64,000 bases of DNA, taken from Epibacterium sp. Ofav1-8 (lineage in GTDB: Bacteria; Pseudomonadota; Alphaproteobacteria; Rhodobacterales; Rhodobacteraceae). The DNA is taken from contig NZ_JAKRFD010000003.1 in NCBI RefSeq assembly GCF_022348185.1, positions 186,001 to 250,000 on the forward strand, in the 5' to 3' direction. A program made the position numbers and the translations under genes. Below are positions 17,036 to 26,140 of the stretch, piece after piece (position 1 is the stretch's first letter; the number at the start of each line of letters is the position of its first letter). The notes under the pieces were generated by a model. It made no database searches, had not been told where the DNA came from, and saw only the letters and a program-made list of their open reading frames with translations.

Positions 17036-18679
17036 TCAGACCAGACGCGAGGTTTCCTTGGCTGCGCGGACGAAATCCTTGAACAGCGGGTGCGGATCGA
17101 AGGGCTTCGATTTGAGTTCCGGGTGGAACTGCACGCCGATGAACCACGGATGATCGCTCCATTCAACGATCTCGGGCAGGCGGCCATCGGGGCTCATGCC
17201 GGTGAACTTCAAACCGCAGGCCTCGAGTTTTTCGCGGTATTTGATGTCGACCTCATAGCGGTGACGGTGGCGTTCCTCGATGGAGGTGGAGCCATAGACC
17301 TCGGCCACTTTGGACCCATCGGAGAGGGACGCGTCATAGGCACCCAGGCGCATGGTGCCCCCTTTGTCGTCATCGGCGCTGCGGCTCACCTTGTGGTTGC
17401 CCTGCACCCATTCCTTGAGGTGGTAAACCACGGGTTCAAAACGCTTTTTACCCGCTTCATGGTCGAATTCCTCGGAGCCTGCTTCCTCGATACCGGCCAC
17501 GTTACGGGCGGCCTCGATCACCGCCATCTGCATGCCGAGACAGATGCCGAGGTAGGGCACTTTATGCTCGCGGGCATATTGCGCCGCCTTGATCTTGCCT
17601 TCGGTGCCGCGCTCGCCAAAGCCGCCGGGCACGAGGATCGCATGGAAGCCCTGCAGGTATGGCGTTGCGTCTTCCTTGTCGAAAAGCTCTGCGTCGACCC
17701 ACTCGATACGCACCTTCACCCGGTTCGCCATGCCACCATGGGTGAGCGCCTCGGCGATGGATTTATAGGCGTCCTCAAGCTGGGTGTATTTGCCGACGAT
17801 GGCGACTTTGACCTCACCCTCGGGGTTGTAGATGCGGTCGGCCACGTCTTCCCATGTGTCCAGCGTCGGGCGCGGGGCAGGGGCGATGCCAAAGGCGTCC
17901 AGAACCGCCTGATCGAGCCCTTCGCGGTGATAGGCCAGCGGCGCCTCGTAGATGGATTTCAGATCCTGCGCCGCGATCACGCTGTCAGCGCGCACGTTGC
18001 AAAAGAGCGCCAGCTTTTCGCGTTCCTTCACCGGGATCGGCCCCTCGGAACGGCAGACCAGAATATCGGGGGCCAGACCGATGGAGCGCAGCTCCTTCAC
18101 GGAGTGCTGGGTCGGTTTGGTTTTCAACTCGCCAGAGGCCTTGATGTAGGGCAGCAGCGTCAGGTGCATGAAGATACACTGACCGCGCGGCTTATCCTGG
18201 CTGAACTGGCGGATGGCCTCAAAGAAGGGCAGCCCTTCGATGTCGCCTACGGTGCCGCCAATCTCGCAGAGCATGAAATCAACCTCATCCTCTCCGATGG
18301 AGATGAAGTCCTTGATCTCGTTGGTGACATGCGGAATCACCTGAATGGTCTTGCCGAGGTAGTCGCCGCGGCGCTCTTTCTCGAGCACGTTGGTGTAGAT
18401 CCGCCCGGAGGAGATCGAGTCGGTCTTGCGGGCGGGTACACCCGTGAACCGCTCGTAATGGCCCAGATCGAGGTCGGTTTCGGCCCCGTCGTCGGTCACA
18501 AAGACCTCGCCGTGTTCAAACGGGCTCATGGTGCCCGGATCGACGTTCAGATAGGGGTCGAGTTTGCGCAGGCGGACGGAATAGCCCCGCGCTTGCAGCA
18601 GCGCACCCAGCGCAGCAGAGGCCAGTCCCTTGCCCAGAGAAGAGACGACACCGCCAGTAATAAAGATGAAACGCGCCAT
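17036..18679 (-). CDS. pyrG: CTP synthase
   Basis: A 547-residue two-domain enzyme that makes CTP from UTP, ATP and glutamine. The synthetase domain begins [20 protein letters not shown] (P-loop) and contains [20 protein letters not shown]. The glutaminase domain has the nucleophile in LGICLGMQ and the late His in GVQFHPE. Length and motifs are complete. secG lies upstream on the same strand with about 220 bases between them; secG-pyrG is a pairing I know from related bacteria. A terminator follows the stop. Confidence 0.98.
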   Translation of the reverse strand: MARFIFITGGVVSSLGKGLASAALGALLQARGYSVRLRKLDPYLNVDPGTMSPFEHGEVFVTDDGAETDLDLGHYERFTGVPARKTDSISSGRIYTNVLEKERRGDYLGKTIQVIPHVTNEIKDFISIGEDEVDFMLCEIGGTVGDIEGLPFFEAIRQFSQDKPRGQCIFMHLTLLPYIKASGELKTKPTQHSVKELRSIGLAPDILVCRSEGPIPVKEREKLALFCNVRADSVIAAQDLKSIYEAPLAYHREGLDQAVLDAFGIAPAPRPTLDTWEDVADRIYNPEGEVKVAIVGKYTQLEDAYKSIAEALTHGGMANRVKVRIEWVDAELFDKEDATPYLQGFHAILVPGGFGERGTEGKIKAAQYAREHKVPYLGICLGMQMAVIEAARNVAGIEEAGSEEFDHEAGKKRFEPVVYHLKEWVQGNHKVSRSADDDKGGTMRLGAYDASLSDGSKVAEVYGSTSIEERHRHRYEVDIKYREKLEACGLKFTGMSPDGRLPEIVEWSDHPWFIGVQFHPELKSKPFDPHPLFKDFVRAAKETSRLV

Positions 18680-18847
18680 GTTTTCGGCTGCCCCCGTGAG
18701 ATCGTGTCAGGTCCAAATCGGTTCAGTCGTGATCCGGGGAAGACCCCGCATCTCTTGCTGCCCGGCGGTGATTTAAGCGCGACGTTCACGCCTCAAAAAC
18801 CGCAGCATCACGGGACTTAACAGTTATCAGATTCGCAAAGCATGCGC

Positions 18848-18880
18848 AAGGGAACCGCAAGATGCTGTTACGGTTCCCTT
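18848..18880 (-). terminator. Hairpin after secG
   Basis: AAGGGAACCG and CGGTTCCCTT are a perfect 10-bp inverted repeat with a 13-base loop, 22 bases past the secG stop. No T-run follows on the minus strand, so it could terminate weakly, stabilise secG mRNA, or attenuate transcription into pyrG. Confidence 0.5.
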
Positions 18881-18902
18881 AAGTCTGTCTAGGTTTTGTA
18901 TG

Positions 18903-19268
18903 TCAGTCGGCGCTTGGCACCAGCGGCGCGTTTTCACCCTGGGTGGGTGGCAACAGGTCGTTGCCCAGCGGCGTGGCGGGTGCGGAAGGTGCCTCACCAT
19001 CGGCCGGTGCGCTCAGGCTGTCGGTGATCGAGCTGCCTGCGGATTTCTGTGCTGCAAGCACGGTCAGGGTGATCGACGTGGCGATGAACGCGATCGCGAG
19101 CACCCAGGTGATCTTGCTCAGCGCCGTTGCTGCCGCGCGGCCGGTCATGGCGCCACCGCCACCACCGCCACCCATGCCAAGGCCACCGCCCTCCGACCGT
19201 TGCAGAAGAACAACGGCAATGAGGCCGAGCGCCAGAAGAAGATGGATGATGAGAACGACGTTTTCCAT
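18903..19268 (-). CDS. secG: Preprotein translocase subunit SecG
   Basis: A 121-residue inner-membrane protein of the SecYEG channel. Two membrane helices are visible (VVLIIHLLLALGLIAVVLLQ and ITWVLAIAFIATSITLTVLA), linked by a glycine-rich cytoplasmic loop with seven Gly in a row. A Pro/Ala-rich periplasmic tail of about 40 residues follows, as in related alphaproteobacteria. The start at 19268 has AGGG upstream; an in-frame ATG 63 bases earlier gives a non-typical N-terminus. It precedes pyrG. Confidence 0.93.
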   Translation of the reverse strand: MENVVLIIHLLLALGLIAVVLLQRSEGGGLGMGGGGGGGAMTGRAAATALSKITWVLAIAFIATSITLTVLAAQKSAGSSITDSLSAPADGEAPSAPATPLGNDLLPPTQGENAPLVPSAD

Positions 19269-19429
19269 AGGACCCTGCGGCTGTTGGCTGAGTATCGGGC
19301 GGTTCATAGGGAAGATTGCCGGTCGGGGCAAGGGGCGAGTTCCAGCCGGTTCCGCCGTTGGGCCGGATTACTGCGCCGCAGCGGTCGCTCAGGCTGGACA
19401 GGGGCGGGTGGGGCAGGCACTCTCGGGGC

Positions 19430-20086
19430 ATGCCGCATGATACCTCCGATCCGCAACAGCCGCCGCATTCGCATTTGCCCTCCGATCCGTCCCTGCGGGT
19501 CAAGGCGCTGGAAACGATTCTGACTCGCAAGGGGCTGATCGACCCGGCGGCGCTGGATGAAATCATCGACACCTATGAAAACAGGATCGGTCCGCAGAAC
19601 GGCGCGCGCGTGGTGGCCCGCGCCTGGGCCGATGCGGCGTTTCGGACCGCCTTGCTGGAAGACGCCGATCCCGTCCTGGCGCAGATGGGGTTCAACGGAC
19701 GTCAGGGCGAACATGTGGTTGTGGTCGAAAACACCCCGGAGCGGCACAATATGGTCGTGTGCACCCTGTGCAGTTGCTACCCGTGGCCGCTGCTGGGGAT
19801 TCCGCCGGGGTGGTACAAATCCGATGCCTATCGGGCCCGCGCGGTGCGAGAGCCGCGCAAAGTTCTGTCTGAGTTCGGCGTGGCGCTGCCAGAGGGCACC
19901 GCTGTCCGGGTGTGGGATTCCACGGCCGAGGTCCGCTATCTGGTTTTGCCCATGCGCCCTGCGGGCACCGACCACTGGAGCGAGGATCAGCTGATGCGAT
20001 TGGTCAGCCGCGATTCGATGATCGGAACAGCCCTGGCGCGTCGGCCGGATACAGGGGGCGTGGCGGGGCAGGAGGGGGCTGAATGA
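19430..20086 (+). CDS. nthA: Nitrile hydratase alpha subunit, cobalt type
   Basis: A 218-residue alpha subunit of nitrile hydratase, which hydrates nitriles to amides. The metal-binding claw is VCTLCSC; the Thr in this motif is typical of cobalt enzymes, where iron enzymes have Ser. The two last Cys are normally oxidised to sulfinic and sulfenic acids. YPWPLLGIPPGWYKS downstream is also characteristic. The stop overlaps the beta-subunit start by four bases (ATGA), indicating translational coupling. The start at 19430 follows a weak GGGG site and a His/Pro-rich leader. No amidase gene lies nearby. Confidence 0.93.
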   Translation: MPHDTSDPQQPPHSHLPSDPSLRVKALETILTRKGLIDPAALDEIIDTYENRIGPQNGARVVARAWADAAFRTALLEDADPVLAQMGFNGRQGEHVVVVENTPERHNMVVCTLCSCYPWPLLGIPPGWYKSDAYRARAVREPRKVLSEFGVALPEGTAVRVWDSTAEVRYLVLPMRPAGTDHWSEDQLMRLVSRDSMIGTALARRPDTGGVAGQEGAE

Positions 20087-20775
20087 CTCGAGTGCATGAC
20101 ATGGGCGGACGTTTCGGCGAGGGCCGGATCACGCCCGAGGCCGAGGGCGCACCGGTGTTTTCCACGGACTGGCATGCCCGGGCGCTGGCGGTCACGTTGG
20201 CCTGCGGTGCGCTGGGGCAATGGAACATCGACGGGTCGCGCCACGCGCGTGAGCGGCTGAGTGCGGCGGATTACACCCGGTTGTCCTACTACGAGAAATG
20301 GATGGCGGCGCTGGCCAATCTCCTCGTTGAACAGGGTGTCCTGCGCGAAGAAGATCTCGCCCAGCCTTTCGCCACTGAGGAAACCCCGGCGCTGCCCCAG
20401 CATCCGCTGGCGGCGCGCTGTCTGCACCCGGAGGCCGTCGCGCAGGTTCTGGCCGCGGGGGGACCCGCTGTGCGCGACAGCCAGGTTGCCCCGCAGTTCA
20501 GACCCGGCGACAGGGTGCGCACCCGGCGCCCGGCCAATACCCTTGTAAACGGCGGGCATACCCGTCTTCCGGCCTATGCCGGCTGCGCCGAGGGGCAGGT
20601 TCTGCGCCTGCATGGCAGCCATGTCTTTCCCGACAGCAACGCCCACGACCGCGGCGAGGCCCCGGAGCCGCTCTATGCGGTGTCTTTTGCTGCGCAGAGC
20701 CTCTGGGCGCATGCCGAACATCCGCGCGACGAGGTGGTCCTTGATCTCTGGCAAAGTTATCTGGAGCCTGCCTGA
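20083..20775 (+). CDS. nthB: Nitrile hydratase beta subunit
   Basis: The 230-residue partner of the alpha subunit in the heterodimer. It opens with VHDMGGRFGEGRI, the usual beta start, and contains AHPL-type region residues as PQHPLAARCLHPE. The C-terminal SH3-like barrel has FRPGDRVRTR, HTRLPAYAGCAEGQV and YAVSFAAQSLW. Two Arg that contact the oxidised cysteines are expected in the central part; I cannot place them without alignment. It overlaps the alpha gene by four bases and is followed two bases later by the accessory gene. Confidence 0.93.
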   Translation: MTRVHDMGGRFGEGRITPEAEGAPVFSTDWHARALAVTLACGALGQWNIDGSRHARERLSAADYTRLSYYEKWMAALANLLVEQGVLREEDLAQPFATEETPALPQHPLAARCLHPEAVAQVLAAGGPAVRDSQVAPQFRPGDRVRTRRPANTLVNGGHTRLPAYAGCAEGQVLRLHGSHVFPDSNAHDRGEAPEPLYAVSFAAQSLWAHAEHPRDEVVLDLWQSYLEPA

Positions 20776-20777
20776 CC

Positions 20778-21110
20778 ATGGAAGACCCCTCGCACCGTCC
20801 GGACCCCGTGTTTGACAGCCCCTGGCACGCGCAGGTCTTTGCCCTTGTCGTGCACCTCAACGAGCGCGGTCTGTTCACCTGGCCGGACTGGGTGGCGCGG
20901 TTTTCCTCGGCGCTGCGGCAGGCGGGACTGTCGCAGGCCCTGAATGGTGGCGATGATTATTTTGCCGTCTGGCTGGACACGCTGGAGCAGGTGATGCTTG
21001 AGCAGGGTCTCGCCGGGGTGGAGGACCTCACCGACATGAAACGCGCCTGGGAGCGGGCCTATGTGCAGACGCCGCATGGCGACCCCGTGCATCTTGAGGA
21101 CCCGTCCTGA
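20778..21110 (+). CDS. Nitrile hydratase accessory protein (P14K-type activator)
   Basis: A 110-residue beta-subunit-like protein with F-D-S-P-W-H-A-Q-V-F near its N-terminus and the helix HLNERGLFTWPDWVARFS, both typical of the small activators of cobalt nitrile hydratases. These form a complex with the alpha subunit, help insert cobalt and swap the alpha subunit into the mature enzyme. The gene starts two bases after the beta stop, so the three genes form a tight operon. A separate cobalt transporter is not present in the neighbourhood. Confidence 0.88.
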   Translation: MEDPSHRPDPVFDSPWHAQVFALVVHLNERGLFTWPDWVARFSSALRQAGLSQALNGGDDYFAVWLDTLEQVMLEQGLAGVEDLTDMKRAWERAYVQTPHGDPVHLEDPS

Positions 21111-21249
21111 GGTCCTTGAAGGCGTTTCGGGGGCGGATAGCGATGCGGACGGGGCTTTGTAACGGCGCTGCGACGAGATTCCGGTTTCCTCGCCCGCGCT
21201 GCCTCGCTATACGGGGCGTCGGTTTCAACCAGCATGCAAAGGACCTGAG

Positions 21250-22563
21250 ATGGCCAATGTCGTGGTAGTCGGCGCCCAGTGGGGCGATGAAGGGAAGGGC
21301 AAGATCGTTGACTGGCTCAGCGAACGCGCCGATGTGATCGCGCGTTTTCAGGGCGGTCACAATGCCGGTCACACGCTGGTCATCGACAAGAAGGTCTACA
21401 AGCTGCACGCGCTGCCTTCGGGCGTGGTGCGCGGTGGCAAGCTCTCTGTCATCGGCAATGGCGTCGTGCTCGACCCGTGGCACCTGATCAAAGAGATCGA
21501 GACCGTGCGCGCCCAGGGTGTGGACATCACGCCGGAGACGCTGATGATCGCGGAAAACACGCCGCTGATCATGCCTTTCCACGGTGAATTGGACCGCGCC
21601 CGCGAAGAGGCGGCCTCCAAGGGCACCAAGATCGGCACCACCGGTCGCGGTATCGGCCCGGCCTATGAGGACAAAGTGGGCCGCCGCGCCATTCGCGTGG
21701 CCGATCTGGCCGATCATGCGACGCTTGAGGCGCGCGTGGACCGGGCACTTCAGCACCATGACCCACTGCGCAAGGGCCTCGGCGTGGAGCCGATCGACCG
21801 TGACGCATTGGTCGACTTGCTGAAAGAGATCGCGGGCGAGATTCTGCCTTTCGCGGCGCCGGTCTGGAAGGTGATGAACGAGAAGCGCAAAGCGGGCAAA
21901 CGCATCCTGTTTGAGGGTGCTCAGGGCGCGCTTCTGGACATTGATTTCGGCACCTATCCCTTTGTGACCTCATCGAATGTGATCGCCGGTCAGGCGGCAA
22001 CCGGTGTTGGCATTGGCCCCAATTCCATCGACTATGTGCTGGGCATCGTCAAAGCCTATACCACCCGCGTCGGCGAAGGTCCGTTCCCGACGGAACTGCT
22101 GGGCGCGGACGGCAAGCCCGACGCAGATGGCGACCGGCTCGGCACCCGTGGCCATGAGTTCGGCACCACCACCGGCCGTCAGCGCCGCTGCGGCTGGTTT
22201 GATGCCTGTCTCGTGCGCCAGACCTGCGCAACCTCCGGCATTAACGGGATCTCCCTCACCAAGCTTGATGTTCTGGACGGGTTTGAGACGCTGAAGATCT
22301 GTGTGGGCTATGATCTGGACGGCACCCGTCTGGATTATCTGCCGACCGCCGCCGATCAGCAGGCGCGCTGCACGCCAATCTATGAGGAGATGGACGGCTG
22401 GAGCGAGTCCACCGAGGGCGCGCGCAGCTGGGCGGATCTGCCCGCCAACGCGATCAAATACGTGCGCCGGGTTGAGGAGCTGATCCAATGCCCCGTCGCG
22501 TTGCTGTCCACCAGCCCGGAGCGGGACGACACCATCCTGGTGACCGATCCCTTCGCTGACTGA
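21250..22563 (+). CDS. purA: Adenylosuccinate synthetase
   Basis: A 437-residue GTP-dependent ligase that joins IMP and aspartate in AMP synthesis. The P-loop region [28 protein letters not shown] with the catalytic His, [14 protein letters not shown] for IMP binding and a [12 protein letters not shown] segment are all present. Length is standard. AGGACCTGAG lies before the ATG. Its stop overlaps the DUF2842 start by one base. Confidence 0.98.
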   Translation: MANVVVVGAQWGDEGKGKIVDWLSERADVIARFQGGHNAGHTLVIDKKVYKLHALPSGVVRGGKLSVIGNGVVLDPWHLIKEIETVRAQGVDITPETLMIAENTPLIMPFHGELDRAREEAASKGTKIGTTGRGIGPAYEDKVGRRAIRVADLADHATLEARVDRALQHHDPLRKGLGVEPIDRDALVDLLKEIAGEILPFAAPVWKVMNEKRKAGKRILFEGAQGALLDIDFGTYPFVTSSNVIAGQAATGVGIGPNSIDYVLGIVKAYTTRVGEGPFPTELLGADGKPDADGDRLGTRGHEFGTTTGRQRRCGWFDACLVRQTCATSGINGISLTKLDVLDGFETLKICVGYDLDGTRLDYLPTAADQQARCTPIYEEMDGWSESTEGARSWADLPANAIKYVRRVEELIQCPVALLSTSPERDDTILVTDPFAD

Positions 22564-22808
22564 TGGCAAAGGATGGTCTCAGCTATCGCGCCCGGAGGAT
22601 CTGGGCGCTGGTGATCCTGCTTGTGGGGATGCCGGTCTATATCGTGCTGGCGGTGACGATCCTCAATCTGCTGGATCGTCCGCCGCTCTGGCTGGAACTG
22701 CTGGTCTATGTCGCGCTGGGCGTGGCCTGGGTTCTGCCGTTCAAGTTCGTCTTCAAAGGTGTCGGCAAGGAAGACCCCGACGCGCTCCACGACGAACATC
22801 CAAAGTAA
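22563..22808 (+). CDS. DUF2842 small membrane protein
   Basis: An 81-residue protein with two hydrophobic helices (IWALVILLVGMPVYIVLAVT and LELLVYVALGVAWVLPFKF), a basic N-terminus (SYRARR) and a charged tail. The layout matches DUF2842, a small alphaproteobacterial family of unknown function often found near purA. It is translationally coupled to purA by a one-base stop/start overlap (TGATG). Confidence 0.87.
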   Translation: MAKDGLSYRARRIWALVILLVGMPVYIVLAVTILNLLDRPPLWLELLVYVALGVAWVLPFKFVFKGVGKEDPDALHDEHPK

Positions 22809-22842
22809 CACCGCTCCGTATCGGCGCACATGATGTGAGGGC

Positions 22843-22960
22843 GGGGAGCTCCCGCCCGTGCTCCGTGCCCCTTGCGGGACCCATCGCCCAGTTGGGCCCG
22901 GCGCCGCGCTCCCCGCAGGGGAGCGCGGCGCCGGTCGCTTCGGGCTTTGCCCGAAGCGAA
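22843..22960 (+). repeat. Multi-hairpin intergenic repeat, copy 3 (best copy)
   Basis: Box 1 is GGGGAGCTCCCGCCC at 22843-22857 and box 2 is GTTGGGCCCGG at 22891-22901, 33 bases apart. A perfect 16-bp stem follows (22899-22914 with 22918-22933, loop GCA), then a perfect 11-bp stem (22935-22945 with 22949-22959, loop TTT). It fills most of the gap between the DUF2842 gene and the convergent gene for the acidic protein. Confidence 0.8.
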
Positions 22961-23054
22961 ACAGCTTTCTCCAGTCCGGTGATATTGACTCCACTTGTAC
23001 GTCGCGCCGTTTGATCGAGAAGAAAGCGCGGCACGCGAGACCGTTCCGCAGATA

Positions 23055-23086
23055 CAAAAACACCGCCCGGGTTGGGCGGTGTTTGG
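23055..23086 (-). terminator. Rho-independent terminator of the acidic protein gene
   Basis: On the minus strand AAACACCGCCC pairs with GGGCGGTGTTT around a short loop and is followed by TTTTTG. It begins about 30 bases past the stop codon at 23114. Confidence 0.85.
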
Positions 23087-23113
23087 GGTGTCTCGTACCA
23101 GAAGCAGGCTTGC

Positions 23114-25336
23114 TCAACCGGCAGCGCGATCTCCTGGACGAAAGCCGATTTGCGACGACACGGAGAACCGCCCGTTCGAGGCCTTCTTCAGCTTGCCCTC
23201 GCGCAAAAGCTGCCCGAAGGAGCGCAGGCTGTCCTCGCGGTTGAAGTCGTCCTGACCATCGAGCATGCGCACCTTGTTGATCAGCTGCGGGCGCGAGAAG
23301 CTCTCGCGGCCTTCGACAAAGCTCATATAGGAGGCTGCGGCTTCCAGCAATTCGTGCAGTTCCACCGCGCCCTTCTCTGCCGCGAAGGTGGCAAAGGCGC
23401 TGTCTTCGGCACGGGGCGGTGTGTCCTCGTCATCGGCCTGCAGCAGCGCGCTGGAGACGCGACGCGGGCGGACGGGGGCGGCTGCGGCCGTCGGTTTGCG
23501 CTCTGCGGGGCGGGTGGCGTCGGTGGCAGGCTGCTCCGGGGCGGAGGCGGCATCGATGCGTTGTTCCGCCACCAGTTTCAGCGGCGCAGGGCGCGCGCTC
23601 TCCTGAGGGCGGCCGTCCGCGCCGGTGCCACCGCGGGACGGCCGCACGACACTGGCCAGATCAGCGCGGAACGCTTGCGTGCGCGCCTCGCGGCGGGCGT
23701 CGTCCGATCCGTCACTATCGGCTTGCGCGGCCGCAACCGCTGCACGCAGCTGATTGTAGGTTTCCCGCGATGTCGTGGCGTCCTCATGGCTCAGGCGGTC
23801 ATCGGCCGCAGCCATCAGCCGTGACACATCACCGTCCGGCGACCGGTCGCTTGCGGTGAGAATGTCGCGCGCGGGGCGTGCGGGGGAGGCTGGGGACTCC
23901 GACGCTGCCTGCGCATCACCAGACCGCGGATCATCTGCGTCGTCGTCCTCGTGTGCCGCATTTGCGTCGGTCTCGTCGCCGGAGGAGGCGACCAGTTCCG
24001 CTTCGACGGCAGCGAGTTCCGCCATCAGCTCCGCTTCATCGTCATCCGAAAGGCTGCTTGCGGGGAGGGCGGCAGGTCGCGACGGTGTTTCAGCCGGGGC
24101 AGCTGCGGCGGGCGCCGGCGCGTCCGAGAGGTCCTCTGCGGTGGAATCGATCAGGTTTGCATCCACCTGCGCGCGTTTGACGCGGATCACACGTCCGCGC
24201 GCCGGGCGGCGTGGCGTGACCGGGCCGGGCGCGGGCTGCGCGGACGGGGTGTCGGCCGCAGGGGCGTCGGCCACCTCGGACGGTGCCGCTTGCTCCGCTG
24301 CATCCGATTGTGCAGGCGGCGCTGCAGTTGGTTCAGCCGGTTCCTCATCGGCATCAGAGGCGGCCGGCTGGATCGGGTCCTCATCGGCATCCTCATCCTG
24401 ATCCGAACCGGTCAGGTTCAGACGGTCGAGGACATCGCTGACGGATTCCTCCTCCTCGGTGAAGGCGTCCAGGTCCAGGTCCGCAGTTACGTCCCGTGCC
24501 TGCCCCTCGGACGCCTCTTCAGAGGGCTCCACATGGGAGAGCACATGCTCCAGTTCGTTGTGCTGATCCGCCTGAAGGCTCTCTGCGTGCTCGTCTTCGG
24601 TGAAATCTTCTTCTGCCGGCGCCTTGGCGACCACCGCACGAATGCGCTGCAATTTTGCGGCGATGCTGTCATGGGCGGGGACGGTGTCCTCGTCACGACG
24701 CTGCGGGGCGCTCATCTCCGCGTCCTGATCTTCTTCTTCGTCGTCGGAGGCGGTGAGCGTGGTATTCACGCCCCACAGAACTGCGTCGGAATCCGAGGAC
24801 GCATCGGGGTGATCCTCCGCTGCTGTTTCCGCAACCGCGTCGGCGGTGTCGGCGGACAGATCAGCAGGATCGTCTTCCGCAGCGGTATGATCCTGTGCGG
24901 GTGCGGTCTCCTCGACCGATCCAGACGTTGCAATGAGCGGACGCGACGGCGTTTTCGGATCAGCGGCGGTTTCCTCTGGCGCTCGGGGCTCCTCTGGCGC
25001 TCGGGATTCCTCTGGCGCCCGGTGCGCGGCAGGCGCAGGCGTGTCCACGGCAGGCGACAGCGCGGATGCGGTGGTTTCGGCCGTTGCGGCACGCAGGTGG
25101 ATGCCGCCTTCGCTGCTGCGGGCTTCGACCTGGCGGGCAATTTCCCGTTGGGCAATCCGGGCCAGCATATCCGCGTCCGGCTGCGGTGGTTCCGCCCCGA
25201 AATAGCGGTCGTCTGCGGCGAGGTCGCGAAAATACTCGGCAATCGCCTTCATGGTGTCGAACGAGTCCTCGAACCCTTCGAGCGTGCATGAAAACGTTCC
25301 GTAGGAAACGGTCAATACTTTGTTATTCTGTACCAT
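23114..25336 (-). CDS. Large acidic protein with conserved ends, unknown function
   Basis: A 740-residue protein with no signal peptide or membrane helix. Residues 1-85 look folded (KVLTVSYGTFSCTLEGFEDS, then MKAIAEYFRDLAADDRYFG). Residues about 90-640 are dominated by Ala, Asp, Glu, Pro and Ser with few hydrophobics, so probably disordered. The last 95 residues again look folded (ELHELLEAAASYMSFVEGR, FSRPQLINKVRML, SFGQLLREGKLKK, NGRFSVS) and resemble a winged-helix or small helical domain. I do not recognise a named family; similar roseobacter proteins have carried vague labels in databases. The start at 25336 (MVQNNKVLTVS) is preferred because the frame upstream lies in the promoter region shared with the thiamine gene. 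A terminator follows. Confidence 0.8.
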   Translation of the reverse strand: MVQNNKVLTVSYGTFSCTLEGFEDSFDTMKAIAEYFRDLAADDRYFGAEPPQPDADMLARIAQREIARQVEARSSEGGIHLRAATAETTASALSPAVDTPAPAAHRAPEESRAPEEPRAPEETAADPKTPSRPLIATSGSVEETAPAQDHTAAEDDPADLSADTADAVAETAAEDHPDASSDSDAVLWGVNTTLTASDDEEEDQDAEMSAPQRRDEDTVPAHDSIAAKLQRIRAVVAKAPAEEDFTEDEHAESLQADQHNELEHVLSHVEPSEEASEGQARDVTADLDLDAFTEEEESVSDVLDRLNLTGSDQDEDADEDPIQPAASDADEEPAEPTAAPPAQSDAAEQAAPSEVADAPAADTPSAQPAPGPVTPRRPARGRVIRVKRAQVDANLIDSTAEDLSDAPAPAAAAPAETPSRPAALPASSLSDDDEAELMAELAAVEAELVASSGDETDANAAHEDDDADDPRSGDAQAASESPASPARPARDILTASDRSPDGDVSRLMAAADDRLSHEDATTSRETYNQLRAAVAAAQADSDGSDDARREARTQAFRADLASVVRPSRGGTGADGRPQESARPAPLKLVAEQRIDAASAPEQPATDATRPAERKPTAAAAPVRPRRVSSALLQADDEDTPPRAEDSAFATFAAEKGAVELHELLEAAASYMSFVEGRESFSRPQLINKVRMLDGQDDFNREDSLRSFGQLLREGKLKKASNGRFSVSSQIGFRPGDRAAG

Positions 25337-25474
25337 CGGTCGGTTCGTCCTCAGCAAAGTCGCATCGTCCACCCTATTCATGCTCGGGTCAAATTCGGCC
25401 CGAATCCTAGCAATTGTTCGTATAATTTTGTGTTTAGATTGTGGCTTGTTTCCATTTCTGCGAGAGATACCCGC

Positions 25475-26140
25475 ATGACAGAGGTGATTGTTCATCAGGC
25501 TGCCCCGGTGACCCTGATCGGCGGCGGGGAGGTCACGGCGGCTGACCTGGAGGCGGCCCTTGCGCTGGCGCCGGTGCTCGTCGCCGCGGATGGGGGCGCG
25601 GACACCGCACTTGCTCTTGGATATAAGCCTAGCGCGGTGATCGGAGATTTCGACTCGGTCTCCGAGGCCGCCCGGGCGGCTCTCTCCGACAGTCTACTGC
25701 ATCTTGTCGCGGAGCAGGAGACCACGGATTTTGACAAGGCCCTGCGCGCGGTCAGCGCACCGCTGGTGCTGGCGGTCGGGTTCCTGGGGGCGCGCGTCGA
25801 TCATCAACTGGCAGCGCTGCATGTTCTGACGCAACCGCATGCGGCACGATGCATTCTGATCGGGGCTCATGAGATCGTCCTGCATATCACGGCGCCTCTG
25901 GATATGGCGCTGACGGCGGGGGATGTGGTGTCGCTGTTCCCGCTGGCACCGGTCACGGCGCGGTCTGTCGGGCTGGAATGGCCGCTGGACGGATTGCAGC
26001 TGTCGCCGATGACCCGTATCGGCACGTCGAACCGCGCCACCGGACCGGTACGTATCGAGGCCGATGGGCCGGGCTTGCTTGCGATCCTGCCGCGGGGCTC
26101 TCTCGGGGCGGTTATTCCGGCGATGCCGGCAACCCGGTAG
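25475..26140 (+). CDS. Thiamine pyrophosphokinase
   Basis: A 221-residue enzyme that makes thiamine diphosphate from thiamine and ATP. Typical motifs are VAADGGADTAL, VIGDFDSV, TTDFDKALRA and GARVDHQLAAL. The N-terminal catalytic and C-terminal binding parts are both present. The start at 25475 has GAGAGA upstream; an in-frame ATG 45 bases earlier has none. It is divergent from the acidic-protein gene. Its last 29 bases overlap the 3' end of the convergent DMT transporter. Confidence 0.9.
   Translation: MTEVIVHQAAPVTLIGGGEVTAADLEAALALAPVLVAADGGADTALALGYKPSAVIGDFDSVSEAARAALSDSLLHLVAEQETTDFDKALRAVSAPLVLAVGFLGARVDHQLAALHVLTQPHAARCILIGAHEIVLHITAPLDMALTAGDVVSLFPLAPVTARSVGLEWPLDGLQLSPMTRIGTSNRATGPVRIEADGPGLLAILPRGSLGAVIPAMPATR

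Noticed and set aside
17006-18820. A 604-codon plus-strand frame opposite pyrG
   Set aside because: It is the antisense shadow of a complete CTP synthase gene; high GC keeps such frames open and the sequence has no recognisable domain.
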